64,000 bases of DNA from Pedobacter sp. SYSU D00535. GTDB taxonomy: Bacteria > Bacteroidota > Bacteroidia > Sphingobacteriales > Sphingobacteriaceae. The stretch is taken from contig NZ_JAFEWD010000011.1 in the NCBI RefSeq assembly GCF_017355855.1, forward strand, positions 124,001-188,000. The letters are read 5' to 3'. How positions within the stretch are numbered: position 1 is the stretch's first letter; every line of letters begins with the position of its first letter. Positions 40,813-49,695 of this stretch are shown here, in pieces. Under the pieces are notes generated by a model. It saw nothing but the letters and a program-made list of their open reading frames with translations. It did no database searches and had not been told where the DNA came from. The position numbers and the translations under genes were made by a program.

Positions 40813-43116
40813 CTAATTTAAGCTCCCATTAAACACATAAGATTTGCCCTTTTCAGTTTTGAAGTTAATCACTTTGTCCCCGTAGCGAAGCGTACAAGGA
40901 TTACCGTTTTTTGAATGTATTTTCACTCCGGTTAATGTACCCGCCGACCAGTCCAAATCTACCTCAAAGCCTCCCCTTGCTACCAAACCATGAATAAAGC
41001 CATCTTTCCAGGCAGACGGGAGAGCCGGGAGTGCCTGAATTTCTCCAGCATGGCTTTGCAATAACATCTCAGTAATCCCGGCAGTTGCACCAAAATTACC
41101 GTCGATTTGAAAAGGTGGATGATTGTCAAATAAATTAGGGAGAGTAGATTTTTGCAGCAATGCAGTCAGATTTTTATAAGCAGCCTCTCCATCATTCAGC
41201 CTGGCAAAAAAATTAATGATCCAGGCCCTGCTCCAGCCGGTGTGGCCTCCTCCATGAGATAAACGGTAATTGAGGGTTTTTCGGGCGGCAGCCATTAAAT
41301 CCGGCGTTTTCGAGCTGATCTCTCTTCCGGGGTACAAACCAAACAGGTGAGAAATGTGACGGTGCCCTGGTTCCGGCTCGGCAAATTCTTCCGTCCACTC
41401 CATAATTCGTCCGTCTGAAGCAATGTGAGTGGGAGCCAGCCGGCTTAGCAAGGACTCCAATTTCCGTCGGAAGCCTGCATCTTTCCCGAGCGCTTTTCCC
41501 GCATCAATAGTATTTCTAAAAAGATCACGAATGATCATGTGATCCATTGTTGGTCCCATCACCATCGTCGCAATCTCTCCTGCTTTCGTTTTGAAGGTAT
41601 TTTCGGGAGATATTGAAGGTCCTGATACCAGCTTCCCTGTTGCTGGATTTTCGACTAACCATTCCGCACAAAACTCCGCGGCTTCTTTCATTACGGGATA
41701 TGCCAGCTCTTTCAGATATTTCTCATCTCCGGTAAACTGGTAATGCTCCCAGAGATGCTGCGCACTCCAGGCGAAACCCATTGGCCACATGGCCCACTGG
41801 GTTTCACCATAAGTTTCTGTAAAATGCCAGGGGTCGGTAGTAAAGTGAGCCACCGTACCCGGAAGCCCATACATATCTCTTGCAGTCTTTCTCCCATCTG
41901 GCCTCAACGCATTCAGGAACCTCAAAAACGGCAGGTGCATTTCACTAAGGTTGGTATTTTCAGCCAGCCAGTAGTTCATTTGAATATTAATATTAATGTG
42001 ATAGTCGGCGCTCCATGGTGGATACAAGCCATCAGCCCAGATGCCCTGAAGATTTGCCGGAAGGCTTCCCGGCCTCGAACTACTAATTAGCAAATAACGG
42101 CCGAACTGATAGTACAGCTCCAGCAACTGCGGATCGATATTCCCATTCTGTAATGCCGTAATCCTTGTATCCGTAGGAAAATACGCAGCGTCAGAAGTTC
42201 CTAGATTTAGCTTTACGCGATGAAAATACCGCTGATAATCCCTGATATGGGCTTCTCTCTGATCATCATACGATTTTTCAATCGCCGCTTTCAGCTGTGC
42301 AGCCGAACTTAGCGCCGGATCGCTGCCCCAATAATCAGTAGCAGCTGCCAATACTATCAAAACTGAGTTCGCTTTTTCAATCCTTAACTCTGGCCCAATG
42401 CCCTTTAGCTCGCCGCCTTCATGTAACACCTTTGCTCTGGCGAATAATTTCACCCCGTTTCCATTTCCAACATGCTCTGTCAAGAAGATTTCTGATCCAC
42501 TAGCCGAAATTTGTGCCTGATTACCCGGCCTGGTAAGTCCTATTTTGAAACTTAGCGCCCCTGGTTTCGATGCAGTAAATCGTAAAAAAATCGCTTTTCC
42601 CGGAGCTGAGCTAAATATTTCTCTTTTGAAAGTTACATTATCAGCAAGATACGAAACCGACGCAACCGCTGTTTCCAGGTCAAGTTCACGGCGATAATTG
42701 CTCACATCCCCTTTGGGTTTTTCGAATTCTAAATTTAAATCACCCAAAGTTTGATAAGTACTGTGAACTTTCTTGTCACCCATCATCGATTGCTGCGCCA
42801 GGTCCTTTGCCGCAGCATATTTGCCTTCAAAAAGCAACTTCCGTACCTGAGGGAGAGCTGCCTTTGCGAGCGGATTGACAAAGTCAACGTCCTTACCCAC
42901 CCACACGGTTTCTTCGTTTAGCTGGATACGCTCGGACTGCACATTACCAAAAACCATCGCTCCCAGGCTTCCATTCCCTACCGGTAAAGCTTCGTTCCAG
43001 TTAGCAGCCGGGTGGTTGAACCAGATCTTAAGTTCAGAAGGTTGTGACTGTGCAGAAATATCCGATGAAAGCAGAGTTACTATAAACAGCAGGAAAAGAC
43101 GTAACGGATGATGCAT
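40813..43116 (-). CDS. Glycoside hydrolase family 95 (alpha-L-fucosidase)
   Basis: GH95 inverting enzymes remove alpha-1,2-linked L-fucose (some act on L-galactose), including from the fucosyl-galactose of xyloglucan. The 767-residue protein has a signal peptide (DISAQS). The N-terminal beta domain starts [20 protein letters not shown] and GSLGAMVFG. The (alpha/alpha)6 barrel contains [16 protein letters not shown] (catalytic-base asparagine), [11 protein letters not shown] (acid glutamate, about 504) and [19 protein letters not shown] (aspartate). All expected active-site residues are present. It is the last gene of the locus, 29 bp after GH9. The released fucose could enter the cell through the FucP homologue encoded near 21.6 kb. 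Confidence 0.93.
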   Translation of the reverse strand: MHHPLRLFLLFIVTLLSSDISAQSQPSELKIWFNHPAANWNEALPVGNGSLGAMVFGNVQSERIQLNEETVWVGKDVDFVNPLAKAALPQVRKLLFEGKYAAAKDLAQQSMMGDKKVHSTYQTLGDLNLEFEKPKGDVSNYRRELDLETAVASVSYLADNVTFKREIFSSAPGKAIFLRFTASKPGALSFKIGLTRPGNQAQISASGSEIFLTEHVGNGNGVKLFARAKVLHEGGELKGIGPELRIEKANSVLIVLAAATDYWGSDPALSSAAQLKAAIEKSYDDQREAHIRDYQRYFHRVKLNLGTSDAAYFPTDTRITALQNGNIDPQLLELYYQFGRYLLISSSRPGSLPANLQGIWADGLYPPWSADYHININIQMNYWLAENTNLSEMHLPFLRFLNALRPDGRKTARDMYGLPGTVAHFTTDPWHFTETYGETQWAMWPMGFAWSAQHLWEHYQFTGDEKYLKELAYPVMKEAAEFCAEWLVENPATGKLVSGPSISPENTFKTKAGEIATMVMGPTMDHMIIRDLFRNTIDAGKALGKDAGFRRKLESLLSRLAPTHIASDGRIMEWTEEFAEPEPGHRHISHLFGLYPGREISSKTPDLMAAARKTLNYRLSHGGGHTGWSRAWIINFFARLNDGEAAYKNLTALLQKSTLPNLFDNHPPFQIDGNFGATAGITEMLLQSHAGEIQALPALPSAWKDGFIHGLVARGGFEVDLDWSAGTLTGVKIHSKNGNPCTLRYGDKVINFKTEKGKSYVFNGSLN

Positions 43117-43145
43117 AGTTTGAAGTTAAAACAATGACAAATATT

Positions 43146-44894
43146 TTATTTGGGAAGCTTATTCTGCAAAGCTTCAACAGCATTGATCAAATACATTGCA
43201 GGGGCATTCCAATTTATAGCTATTTCGTTGGAAGCGTAAGAACACGCAACATCTGCGTAGGCTTCATCGGGTATTTTCGAAGGATAACCTTCGCAGTTAT
43301 CCTGCATTCCCGGATTAGGTCCACCCACCAGAAAACCGGGGATTGGTTTTTTAATTCCGTCTGCAACAGAAGGCCGATGGTGCGGATTTAACGGACTTTT
43401 GGCACCAAAACCGGTTACAAAACAATAACCCGTCGCATTTCGTCCTAAAAGATAATCTACGTTGGACAAGGCCCCTCTTAAATAACGAGGATCTTTCGAA
43501 ATAAGAAAAGCCTGAATTAAAGCAATTCCCTGATTGGCTGCATTAGAGTTACTGCCCCAATTAAAATCGCGAACCGATTTTCCCATTACTGTCTTGTAAG
43601 GGTGCTGACCGGTTCCGGCAAGAAGGCTGTCAGCAAATTTCAGTATTAGCCTTTTTGCTTCAACCCGTGCCTTAGCCGCTCCCTTATAATTAGATCGTAA
43701 GAGCGTATAATACCCCAACAGTCTCACCTGGCTCCAACTGGGCAGAGGAGTATTGGTATCCGGAAAAAGATTTACAGTGGATAAATAAGACTCGTCGCCC
43801 GTTGCAGTATATAATTCGGCGGCAGCCCAAATAAATTCATCCCGAAAATCATGATCACCATAACCCCCGGTGTTAATTTTCGGCTCAAACTGTCTGTTCA
43901 TGACATTCTGCTCATAGCTTATAGCAGGATTTCGTTTGGCCCATTCCCAAGCCCTTTTTGCTGCTGTGGAACAGGAATCCGCAAGGCCGGGAAACTCTTT
44001 TTTATAGACACTGTAAACTCTTGCCGCCTGGGCTGCTACCGCAGCAAAATCTAAGGTAGCTGCTGTGCCTTTTTGAACCACATAGCGCACTCCTTTAGCT
44101 TGCTCCGGCATTGCATCCAAGGGATCAAATTCAGGGTTCGTTAATTTGTTATACACTCCGCCGTCTTTAGGATCCTGCATTGCTAACATCCAGCGGAGAT
44201 TCCATAAAGCTTCATCGAGGATATCAGGAACATCGTTTGAACTCTCCGGAATATTAAGATTTAGCCGTTTAAAAAACTTTGGAAAATCTTCGTAAGCAGA
44301 CAAAATAGTACCCATAGAGATACCTGAATTGACAATGTATTTGTTATAATCGCCCGCATCATACCAGCCAAGAGGAGCCGAAATTACCGTACCTGCTGGC
44401 CGACCTGCAGAAGCAGCAGATGGGTGAATAATCACCTGATTATCGGGGTGACCGGCCTTACGGCTCCAGATACCTGCATAATTTTTTGGAAGATCAACCG
44501 AGGCACGCTGATAATAGAACGCCTTCATTGTAGCTGCTCCTACTTCTTTCAGAACATTTTGCTGAATGCTGAAAGGGGGAGAATCTGTCAGTCCGCCAAT
44601 GCGAATAAAGTAGCGTCCGGGAGTTCCGAAGCTAGTGAAATCAGCAATCCTCGTTCGAGCCGACGAAAGCGCAGATATTCTTTCTTCTGAAAGATTTCCC
44701 GTAAAAACTACCTGATCACTTCCTGCATCGTGCAATTGAAACGTTCCTTCTCCGGCTCCAACCACTACCGCTACCTTTTCTGCACCTGGATAAAACCCAA
44801 GCTGATTGAGGCGGATATGGTTTTGCCTTTGAGCTATAGCGCAGGAAAGACTCAATAAGGAGGCGATTGATAAAAAAAGCGTATTTAATTTCAT
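43146..44894 (-). CDS. Glycoside hydrolase family 9 endoglucanase with N-terminal Ig-like domain
   Basis: This 582-residue exported enzyme has a signal peptide (cleavage near CAIAQ) and a CelD-type Ig-like domain (about 22-105: RLNQLGFYPGAEKVAVVV). The (alpha/alpha)6 catalytic domain has LGWYDAGDYNKYIVNSG (catalytic aspartates, about 180), NPHHRPSVAD in the active-site cleft and YASNEIAINWNAPAMYLI with the acid glutamate (about 558). GH9 enzymes with this layout cut beta-1,4-glucan; one is present in the xyloglucan locus of Bacteroides ovatus. The context with GH74 and GH31 suggests action on xyloglucan or its oligosaccharides. It is 3 bp downstream of GH74. Confidence 0.92.
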   Translation of the reverse strand: MKLNTLFLSIASLLSLSCAIAQRQNHIRLNQLGFYPGAEKVAVVVGAGEGTFQLHDAGSDQVVFTGNLSEERISALSSARTRIADFTSFGTPGRYFIRIGGLTDSPPFSIQQNVLKEVGAATMKAFYYQRASVDLPKNYAGIWSRKAGHPDNQVIIHPSAASAGRPAGTVISAPLGWYDAGDYNKYIVNSGISMGTILSAYEDFPKFFKRLNLNIPESSNDVPDILDEALWNLRWMLAMQDPKDGGVYNKLTNPEFDPLDAMPEQAKGVRYVVQKGTAATLDFAAVAAQAARVYSVYKKEFPGLADSCSTAAKRAWEWAKRNPAISYEQNVMNRQFEPKINTGGYGDHDFRDEFIWAAAELYTATGDESYLSTVNLFPDTNTPLPSWSQVRLLGYYTLLRSNYKGAAKARVEAKRLILKFADSLLAGTGQHPYKTVMGKSVRDFNWGSNSNAANQGIALIQAFLISKDPRYLRGALSNVDYLLGRNATGYCFVTGFGAKSPLNPHHRPSVADGIKKPIPGFLVGGPNPGMQDNCEGYPSKIPDEAYADVACSYASNEIAINWNAPAMYLINAVEALQNKLPK

Positions 44895-44897
44895 TTA

Positions 44898-47171
44898 CTA
44901 TAGCCTTTCAGTTTTTTTTGGATCACCGTAAAAAATCCCTCTTCCGTGCGTGCCGACATATACTCGGCCAAAAACTTTCGGGTCACCGGTAATATGCAGC
45001 ACCAATCCCCACTGATGTTCTCCGTCATTGATCCTTTCCCAGCTGTTGCCATAATCTTCTGATCTGAAAATCCCTCTGGTACCGGCCACCTTTCCGACGA
45101 GATAAAGAGTGGGTTTTACTGCCCCCCGGCGACCTTTGCCGAAGCCAAATGCATGAATTTCCTCTACCAGTTTAAGTTGCTTAAAAGACTCTCCACTATC
45201 CATCGATTGGTATAAGCCATCAAATGCGGCAATCCACAAGTCACCCTCCGCGGCCGGGCTGGTGTAGATCCGATCTTGCCCACCTCGCGGGTCTCCCCGC
45301 ATTGCTTTTGACAAAGGCAGCTTTACAGTTGCAGGCAGTGGCCGACTTGTGAAACTTGAACCGGAATTCTTACTGACATAAAACTTCCCACCCATCAAGT
45401 CGATACCATAAAACCGCCGGCCCGAGAACTTATCTGCCACAATACGTATCCCTTTAGGAAGACCGTGTACCTGTTTCCATGATTTCCCTGCATTCTGCGT
45501 ACAATAAGAGTGACTATTTTGTGGAGTCCAGATCCATGTATTTCCATCAGCAGAAACAGCGATGTGTCCGTACTTGCTGTCCTTACCTGGCATTTTCGCT
45601 GGCTTCCAGGTTTTTCCTCCGTCCATTGAATAGCCGATATTGCTACCTGCTACCTGGTGCGATGCCGCTCCTACTCTCACGATCACCTCTGGCCTTTTCT
45701 CCGCATATGCTATTCCGTTGGTATTGCCAAAGTGGGGGTTTTGAAAATTCCCTTCAGGGGAGGGTTTATCCAGATCCCAATGCACAAATCCACCATAATC
45801 TCCAATAGCTGACAGCAGTGCGGCTCCTGTTGGAGGACTTTGCAACTCCAGTGCTACTGTCTCCTCGATACCTTTACTCATAACCGTCCAGGTCACCGGC
45901 TTAGCCTGGTCGGCAGCAGATAAATTAAAGGTTTCATGTCCTCCATAACCAGTTGTAAAAATTGCATGATCAGAATTATGCGGATCAATTTCAATATCAA
46001 AAAGCCAGTGGACACCGGTGGTTTTAACATAGGGAGCCAGGGAATTGTCGAACTCAGATTTACGAAGAATAGCCGTCCAGGTTTGTCCTCCGTCTACGCT
46101 CCGAAACAACTCTTCACCGCCCGCCTGGTAGCGATTATAACTACTCACCAGGAGGTTTTGCGGATGTAGGCAGTCTAAAGCAATGGCCGCATAACCAAAG
46201 GCTCTGTTTTTTTCGGGCTCAGGTTTATCAGGTGTAATTTCCATCCAGCGTCCAGTATGTGTATTTAACTTCCAAACTTCTCCGTCGACCATTGGTCCGG
46301 GACCAGGATTAGACCCGTAGGTGATATAAAGATTTCCATCGGCACCTAAAACGCCACTGGTAATTCTATTTCGCGTTGGCTGCCCAATTACCGGCGTCCA
46401 ACTTTGACCGCCGTCTGTGCTTTTATAGAGGTTAGTCCGATCTTTTAAAGAAGTCCCTGCATAAAGAACTTTGCTGCCGGCACTACTCTTGTTTTCGGAA
46501 GCGAATGCAACAAAAACAATTCCAGACCCTTGGTTTTGCCAGCGCCAGCGGCGCCTCTGCGCCTCAGAAAGATTAGTCGGAGGACTTTCAGCGATATCAG
46601 GAAAGCTCTCTATCTTTTTCCAATTCAACCCCCGATCTTCGCTTCTCCAAAGGCCATCCAAGCGGGTTCCAAGATAAATTATATCACTGTTAGCGGGATC
46701 CACTGCCAGCTTTTCACCGTTTCCCCGGCCATTTTCATTTGCTCCAAAACGGATAGGCACATTTACTCTTTTAAATGACTTGCCGCGGTTTGTAGAGATG
46801 AGAATAGCATTGGGCTGCATAGTGGTATAAGTCCCGCAAGCAAGATATACCCGGTCCGGATCATTGGGATCAAGGGCGATGCTTTCTACCCCCATCAGGT
46901 TTCGGTCTTCGTAAGACAGCCAGTCAAGAAGAGCTTCCCAACTTTTACTAGAGGCATTCCAACGATAGGCACCTCCCATGTCTGTCCGACAATAGCGCAG
47001 TCCGTCCTCTTTAGGGTGAAAAACAATTCCTGAAACGAAGCCACCTCCTGTAATATTTACACTCTTCCACTGATAGCTAACCTGCTTGATTTCGCTTTGG
47101 GCGACAAGCTTTAACGCTATAAACTGTAGCAACAATAGGAAAACGGTCTGCACTCTAAAAAGCTGTCCCAT
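44898..47171 (-). CDS. Glycoside hydrolase family 74 (xyloglucan endoglucanase)
   Basis: This 757-residue enzyme has a signal peptide (LLLLQFIALKLVAQS). Two seven-bladed propellers form a tandem. The start, GGGFVSGIVFHPKEDGLRYC and RTDMGGAYRWN, is the GH74 signature with the first catalytic aspartate; the second is in LLSAIGDYGGFVHWDLD (about residue 455). Repeats of the type STDGGQSWTPV and SEDYGNSWERI mark the blades. GH74 enzymes cut the xyloglucan backbone and are the most substrate-specific marker in this locus. The ATG at 47171 is used; a TTG two codons earlier is less likely. A strong terminator stem ends 15 bases before this start. Confidence 0.92.
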   Translation of the reverse strand: MGQLFRVQTVFLLLLQFIALKLVAQSEIKQVSYQWKSVNITGGGFVSGIVFHPKEDGLRYCRTDMGGAYRWNASSKSWEALLDWLSYEDRNLMGVESIALDPNDPDRVYLACGTYTTMQPNAILISTNRGKSFKRVNVPIRFGANENGRGNGEKLAVDPANSDIIYLGTRLDGLWRSEDRGLNWKKIESFPDIAESPPTNLSEAQRRRWRWQNQGSGIVFVAFASENKSSAGSKVLYAGTSLKDRTNLYKSTDGGQSWTPVIGQPTRNRITSGVLGADGNLYITYGSNPGPGPMVDGEVWKLNTHTGRWMEITPDKPEPEKNRAFGYAAIALDCLHPQNLLVSSYNRYQAGGEELFRSVDGGQTWTAILRKSEFDNSLAPYVKTTGVHWLFDIEIDPHNSDHAIFTTGYGGHETFNLSAADQAKPVTWTVMSKGIEETVALELQSPPTGAALLSAIGDYGGFVHWDLDKPSPEGNFQNPHFGNTNGIAYAEKRPEVIVRVGAASHQVAGSNIGYSMDGGKTWKPAKMPGKDSKYGHIAVSADGNTWIWTPQNSHSYCTQNAGKSWKQVHGLPKGIRIVADKFSGRRFYGIDLMGGKFYVSKNSGSSFTSRPLPATVKLPLSKAMRGDPRGGQDRIYTSPAAEGDLWIAAFDGLYQSMDSGESFKQLKLVEEIHAFGFGKGRRGAVKPTLYLVGKVAGTRGIFRSEDYGNSWERINDGEHQWGLVLHITGDPKVFGRVYVGTHGRGIFYGDPKKTERL

Positions 47172-47180
47172 ACTCAATTA

Positions 47181-47219
47181 AAAAAGGCTGCTTCCTGATC
47201 GGGCGATCAGGCAAGCAGC
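47181..47219 (-). terminator. Strong intrinsic terminator inside the locus, between GH2 and GH74
   Basis: On the minus strand GCTGCTT and CCTGATC pair with GATCAGG and AAGCAGC (47187-47219, loop 4, one bulged base), and TTTTTT follows (47181-47185 region). The stem has about 14 bp. It would reduce expression of GH74-GH9-GH95 relative to the upstream genes. Confidence 0.8.
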
Positions 47220-47253
47220 ACATAACCAATAAAAGTGAAGAACTGTATTTAAA

Positions 47254-49692
47254 CTATTTAACATGAATTGTAAGTGTAGCAGGCTCCAAACCCTCTGATT
47301 CTGCGGTAAACGTAATTTGACCCGCCTTTTCTGTCGCCTGAAGAATTGCCAGAGCCAAACCGTTAAATGCTTTTCGCTGGCTTGCTTTAAATGGCTCATG
47401 GCTGGTCGGGCTGCCATTGTCTACGGCATTGATGAAACCTGGACCTGAAACTTTAAATCTAACCAGATTGTCTGCTTTGGGAACAAGATTGCCTTCCGCA
47501 TCAAGAACTCTTACCGTTACAAAAGACAAGTCCTTACCATCTGCTGCAATATTGTTCCGGTCTGCGTGTAGCTCAATTTTCGCAGGGGCTCCGGCTGTTT
47601 TGATCTCCCGTGTTAGGATGGGCTTCCCAGCTTTTCTTGAAATCGCTTTTACTGATCCCGCAGCATAGGGAACCCGCCATTTCACATGTAGATTATCGCC
47701 CTCTTTCCTTTTAGCTCCTAACGACTTTCCGTTCACAAACAGCTCGACCTCGTCCGCATTATTATAGTAAGAAACGACATCTACTGTATCTCCCTGCTTC
47801 CAGTTCCAGTGCGGATAGATATGCAGGACCGGTTTTTCAGACCAAACGCTTTTATACAGGTAGTACACATCTTTAGGAAATCCGGCGAGGTCGATAATTC
47901 CGAAGTAAGAGCTGCGTGCTGGCCATGGATAGGGAGTAGGCTCACCCAGATAATCGAATCCTGTCCAGACATACATTCCAGACACATGATCCTGCTTCTC
48001 CAGTACTTTCAAACTCTCCTCATGAGTGGAACCCCAGGGAGCACTTACATGATCATAGGCAGACACGGTAAAATCAGGATTTCCTCCTCCCTTAATCGGC
48101 TTGTCCCATGCCTCCGGCCAACGGCGGATCGTATCAAAGGGAATCAAATCGTAATGGCCACGGGTTTGAAGTGCAGAAGTGCTTTCTGTGACAATAAACT
48201 TCTTTCCCGGCCAATCCTTCCTGAACTTCTCCCAAGACTTGTGGTTGTAATTGTACCCCACCATAGAAAAAGCATTGGACTGTATCAAGTTGTTCCAGGG
48301 GTTTATTTCGTTATTGGCCGTTGTAATTTCCCGGGTAGTATCTAGCTTTTTAACGATGGACACAAGGTCCCTAGCGATACTGCGACCGCTTGAATCGCCT
48401 TTTTGAGCATCGCCCCATTGTTCCTGTATTTCATTGCCCACACTCCAGATGAAGACCGAGGGGTGATTCCGGTCTCTCCGAATGAAGTCCTCAAGGTCTT
48501 TTTTATACCACTGCGTCCAGTCAACAGAATAGTCGAACTTGTTCTTCGGTTTCGCCCACATATCAAAGGCTTCATCCATGACAATAAAGCCCATCTTGTC
48601 GCACAGATCTAAAAGTTCTGGAGCTGGTGGGTTATGAGCGGTTCGGATGCCATTACAGCCCATCTCTTTCAGAATTTCCAGCTGGCGCTCCGCTGCCCGT
48701 ACATTGAATGCAGCGCCAAGGGCTCCAAGATCGTGATGATTGCAGACGCCACGTATTTTTAAAGGTTTACCATTCAGAAAAAATCCTTTATCTACATCGA
48801 AATTAAAGGTACGGACTCCGAAAGGCGTAGCGTAGACGTCGGTGATTCTCTTATTTACCACTACTTGGGTAACTGCCTTGTATAAGGCAGGATTGTCAAC
48901 GGACCATAGGCTGGGCTTGTTCAAAACTGCGGCTTGAACGACCTCTGCAAGTCCATTAGCTGCGACGGTTTTGCTTGAGGAAACCCGCCGAACCTCTTTA
49001 CCCTCCGGACTATAGATGAGGGTATTAATTGTTACTACCTGCGTTTTACCCGATTTATTAGCTACTGTAGTTTTGATATTTGCACTCGCCGAACTCGTAC
49101 TAACCTGTGGGGTAGTGATGAACGTTCCTGAAAGAGGGATATGCACGTTTCCTGTCGTGGATAACCATACGTTTCGGTAAATACCTGAACCTGAATACCA
49201 TCTTGAATTCGGTTGTTCAGCATTATCTACCTTTACGGCGATAACATTTTTTCCCCCATAATTCAGATGTGATGTCAGGTCGTACCTAAAGGAGATGTAA
49301 CCGTTGGGCCTTTTTCCTAAAAATGTTCCATTGATCCACACTTCACTGCGATGATATACTCCGTCGAAATCAATAAATACAGATTTCCCTTTTGCGGAAG
49401 CAGGGATTGTAAACGTTTTTCGATACCAACCAGTACCACCTGGCAACGCGCCGCCTCCTGTTCCAGCCGGATGTTTCTGGCTGAACTCGCCTTCTACACT
49501 CCAGTCGTGCGGGAGATTAAGCTTACGCCACTGTCCGTCATTAAAAGAAAGTGCATTAGCCCCACTAACTTCCCCAAGATGAAAGCGCCAGTCATTGTTA
49601 AATGACATAACAGTGCGGGCACTATTTTGCGCACCTGCAGAGAGAGTTAAAAAAACGAGTGTTACAAAAATGAAATCTAATTTAATCCTCAT
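47254..49692 (-). CDS. Glycoside hydrolase family 2 (beta-galactosidase type)
   Basis: This 812-residue exported enzyme has a signal peptide (LSAGAQ). The GH2 sugar-binding domain covers about 30-190 (LNLPHDWSVEGEFSQ) and an Ig domain follows. The TIM barrel (about 300-590) has the acid/base in WSVGNEIQEQW (about 420) and the nucleophile glutamate in FIVTESTSALQTRG (about 503). A DUF4982-like domain (about 610-680, WKQGDTVDVVSYYNNADEVE) and a C-terminal Ig-like domain (about 700-812) complete it. In a xyloglucan locus it should remove the beta-1,2-galactose of side chains. It starts 3 bp after the preceding gene's stop and is followed by a terminator. Confidence 0.9.
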   Translation of the reverse strand: MRIKLDFIFVTLVFLTLSAGAQNSARTVMSFNNDWRFHLGEVSGANALSFNDGQWRKLNLPHDWSVEGEFSQKHPAGTGGGALPGGTGWYRKTFTIPASAKGKSVFIDFDGVYHRSEVWINGTFLGKRPNGYISFRYDLTSHLNYGGKNVIAVKVDNAEQPNSRWYSGSGIYRNVWLSTTGNVHIPLSGTFITTPQVSTSSASANIKTTVANKSGKTQVVTINTLIYSPEGKEVRRVSSSKTVAANGLAEVVQAAVLNKPSLWSVDNPALYKAVTQVVVNKRITDVYATPFGVRTFNFDVDKGFFLNGKPLKIRGVCNHHDLGALGAAFNVRAAERQLEILKEMGCNGIRTAHNPPAPELLDLCDKMGFIVMDEAFDMWAKPKNKFDYSVDWTQWYKKDLEDFIRRDRNHPSVFIWSVGNEIQEQWGDAQKGDSSGRSIARDLVSIVKKLDTTREITTANNEINPWNNLIQSNAFSMVGYNYNHKSWEKFRKDWPGKKFIVTESTSALQTRGHYDLIPFDTIRRWPEAWDKPIKGGGNPDFTVSAYDHVSAPWGSTHEESLKVLEKQDHVSGMYVWTGFDYLGEPTPYPWPARSSYFGIIDLAGFPKDVYYLYKSVWSEKPVLHIYPHWNWKQGDTVDVVSYYNNADEVELFVNGKSLGAKRKEGDNLHVKWRVPYAAGSVKAISRKAGKPILTREIKTAGAPAKIELHADRNNIAADGKDLSFVTVRVLDAEGNLVPKADNLVRFKVSGPGFINAVDNGSPTSHEPFKASQRKAFNGLALAILQATEKAGQITFTAESEGLEPATLTIHVK

Positions 49693-49695
49693 GTA

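Noticed and set aside
47178-47417. 79-codon leftward open frame between GH2 and GH74
   Set aside because: It overlaps the GH2 coding end in another frame and the terminator stem; composition is not protein-like.
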